Below, in pieces: positions 62,720 to 64,000 of a DNA stretch of 64,000 bases. The translations under genes were made by a program, and so were the position numbers. The stretch is from the NCBI RefSeq assembly GCF_033110965.1, contig NZ_CP137003.1, positions 620,001 to 684,000 on the forward strand. The letters are read 5' to 3'. The notes beneath the pieces were generated by a model. It was not told the origin of the DNA, did not search any database, and saw nothing but the letters and a program-made list of their open reading frames with translations. Position 1 is the stretch's first letter; the number at the start of each line of letters is the position of its first letter. This DNA is from Raineyella sp. LH-20 (GTDB lineage Bacteria; Actinomycetota; Actinomycetes; Propionibacteriales; Propionibacteriaceae).

Positions 62720-63737
62720 ACACACCACGGAGGTCGACATGGCGGCTGTGCCCGCACCCGCAGCAGAAGGATCGCGCCGATTCCATCTGAACGCGGCGAC
62801 GATCAAGGACATCCTGATCCGCTACGCGATGGTCTGGATCATGCTGCTGATCATGGCGTTCTTCAGCTACCGCAGCGCCCGGTTCGCCACCGCCGACAAT
62901 CTGCTCACCATCCTGGTCGCCGCGGCGCCGTTCGCCCTGATCGCGCTGGGCCAGACACTGGTCATCCTGACCGGCGGCATCGACCTGTCGGTGGGCAGCG
63001 TCATCGCGGTGAGTGCGATGGCCGCGGCGTACGTCGCCAAGAACGTCACCGGCAACCCGGGGGCGGCGCTGCTGGTCGCGCTGGCGGTCGGGCTGCTCTG
63101 CGGGGCGATCAGCGGCCTGCTGGTCTCGGTGGTGCACGTGCCGCCGTTCATCGCCACCCTCGGTGTGATGACCGCCGCCTCCGGTGCCGCGTACGTGGTC
63201 GGCAAGGGGGCCCCGATCAACGGGCTGCCCCCGTCGTTCGGCGCCATCGCCAACACCAAGGTGATCGGCCTCACAGTGCCGGTGCTCACCATGATCGTCG
63301 GCATCATCGTCATCGCCGTGCTGATGAAGCGGACGGCGTACGGCATGCAGGTGTACGCCGTCGGCGGCAACGAGCAGGCCGCCCGGATCGCCGGCGTCCG
63401 GACCAAGGGCATCCTGTTCAGCGTGTACGCGATCAGCGGCACCCTGGCCGGGCTGTCCGGGCTGATGCTGGCCTCGCGGGTGATCTCCGGCCCGCCGAAC
63501 CTCGGCACCGGCTACGAGCTCGACGCGATCGCCGCCGTGGTGATCGGCGGCGCGAGCCTCTCCGGTGGCCGCGGCTCCATCTGGGGCACGGTGATCGGCC
63601 TGTTCCTGATCCAGACCCTCAACAACGGCCTGGACATCCTGATCGTGCCGGCCTACTGGCAGAAGGTGGTGAAGGGCCTGTTGATCGTGACCGCGGTCGC
63701 GATCGACGTCTGGTCCACCCGACGCCGCAGTTCCTGA
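62712..63737 (+). CDS. Sugar ABC transporter permease (RbsC/XylH type)
   Basis: 341 residues from ATG 62712. After a cytoplasmic N-terminus of about 45 residues come about eight to ten helices. Family motifs include [52 protein letters not shown] and [25 protein letters not shown]. Forms the right-hand sugar importer with the overlapping ATPase gene, and precedes a xylulokinase. Confidence 0.95.
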   Translation: MSEHTTEVDMAAVPAPAAEGSRRFHLNAATIKDILIRYAMVWIMLLIMAFFSYRSARFATADNLLTILVAAAPFALIALGQTLVILTGGIDLSVGSVIAVSAMAAAYVAKNVTGNPGAALLVALAVGLLCGAISGLLVSVVHVPPFIATLGVMTAASGAAYVVGKGAPINGLPPSFGAIANTKVIGLTVPVLTMIVGIIVIAVLMKRTAYGMQVYAVGGNEQAARIAGVRTKGILFSVYAISGTLAGLSGLMLASRVISGPPNLGTGYELDAIAAVVIGGASLSGGRGSIWGTVIGLFLIQTLNNGLDILIVPAYWQKVVKGLLIVTAVAIDVWSTRRRSS

Positions 63738-63754
63738 GCCGGCCCGCGGCATCG

Positions 63755-63789
63755 GCCGGTCCCGCCTCCTTCGCCTGGGCGGGACCGGC
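63755..63789 (+). terminator. Hairpin between permease and second xylulokinase gene
   Basis: GCCGGTCCCGCC pairs perfectly with GGCGGGACCGGC around an 11-base loop. It ends 16 bases before ATG 63806, so it may attenuate rather than fully stop transcription into the kinase gene. Confidence 0.6.
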
Positions 63790-63805
63790 TAGTGTCGTGC
63801 CTGCT

Positions 63806-64000
63806 ATGGAGCTCGTGGCCGGGGTCGACGTCTCGACCCAATCGTGCAAGGTCACCGTCCGCCGCGCCGTCGACGGTCGGGTGCTGCGCCACGGCCAGGC
63901 CGCCCACCCGCCGGGCACCGAGGTCCATCCCGAGGCCTGGCTCCAGGCGTTCCGTACGGCCGCTGCGCAGGCCGGCGGCCTGGACGATGTCGCGGCGATC
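63806..64000 (+). CDS. xylB: Xylulokinase, N-terminal 65 codons, cut by window end
   Basis: [20 protein letters not shown] is the FGGY phosphate loop and aligns directly with the xylulokinase at 1855-3294 ([27 protein letters not shown] versus [22 protein letters not shown] versus QAGGLEDV). The two are paralogues. The gene continues past the right edge. It has no clear Shine-Dalgarno and the hairpin at 63755 lies directly upstream, so its expression may be uncoupled from the ABC genes. Confidence 0.9.
   Translation, partial: MELVAGVDVSTQSCKVTVRRAVDGRVLRHGQAAHPPGTEVHPEAWLQAFRTAAAQAGGLDDVAAI

Overview
This is GC-rich DNA from an actinomycete, most likely a member of the Propionibacteriales. 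The clues are near-exclusive G/C third codon positions, several apparently leaderless genes with TAnnnT boxes about 6-8 bases before the start, a cysteine-rich leader peptide, dodecin, a DUF222/HNH gene, and a GntR-controlled inositol cluster of the corynebacterial type. The genus is not resolved. No rRNA, tRNA, CRISPR array, IS element or phage gene was seen. The window is chromosomal and dominated by sugar and polyol catabolism.

Layout. (1) 1-4.9 kb: left xylose/pentitol module, with an ABC permease (cut by the window edge), an ABC ATPase and a xylulokinase on the minus strand, divergent from a ROK repressor. (2) 4.9-11.3 kb: PTS core, with enzyme I divergent from a DeoR regulator, 1-phosphofructokinase, fructose EIIABC and HPr. 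(3) 11.3-17.3 kb: two lipoproteins, two proteins of unknown role (one a PhnL-like ABC protein without a Walker A), an amidohydrolase, and a 2-oxoglutarate/Fe(II) oxygenase behind a small Cys-rich leader ORF. (4) 17.3-42.3 kb: a large inositol/cyclitol island. It encodes a complete myo-inositol route (IolG, IolE, IolD, IolB, IolC, a Cgl0159-type aldolase and IolA), a GntR regulator and an intact IolT-type transporter. It also holds a second transporter broken by a 5-bp duplication, three further Gfo/Idh dehydrogenases each near a xylose-isomerase-like TIM-barrel protein, two LacI regulators and a zinc alcohol dehydrogenase. A 14-bp operator-like motif (TTTGT-N4-ACAAA and variants) recurs in front of several of these units. 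FprA-type ferredoxin reductase and a small membrane protein sit inside the island. (5) 42.3-46.5 kb: TauE-like exporter, dodecin, and a mannitol-type EIICBA with a zinc polyol(-phosphate) dehydrogenase. (6) 46.9-49.4 kb: metQNI methionine importer. (7) 49.5-60.7 kb: VWA/MoxR pair, SDR, frameshifted DUF222/HNH gene, HIBADH-like reductase, DEAD-box helicase with an RG-rich tail, DUF2249 protein and a disulfide-oxidoreductase-like flavoprotein. (8) 60.7-64 kb: right sugar ABC module (ATPase, permease) followed by a second xylulokinase cut by the window end.

How it works together. Two ABC plus xylulokinase modules bracket two PTS systems and the inositol island. ACATAAAC words occur in the promoters of both PTS loci, which suggests shared control by the DeoR regulator at 7.1 kb. 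The repeated TTTGT-N4-ACAAA motif suggests that the GntR protein at 39.4 kb controls most of the inositol island. The segment 25.4-32.8 kb (two Gfo/Idh enzymes, two TIM-barrel proteins, transporter, LacI) looks like a self-contained catabolic unit for a cyclitol, glycoside or anhydrosugar that proceeds through keto-sugar intermediates. It is the best candidate here for an undescribed pathway.
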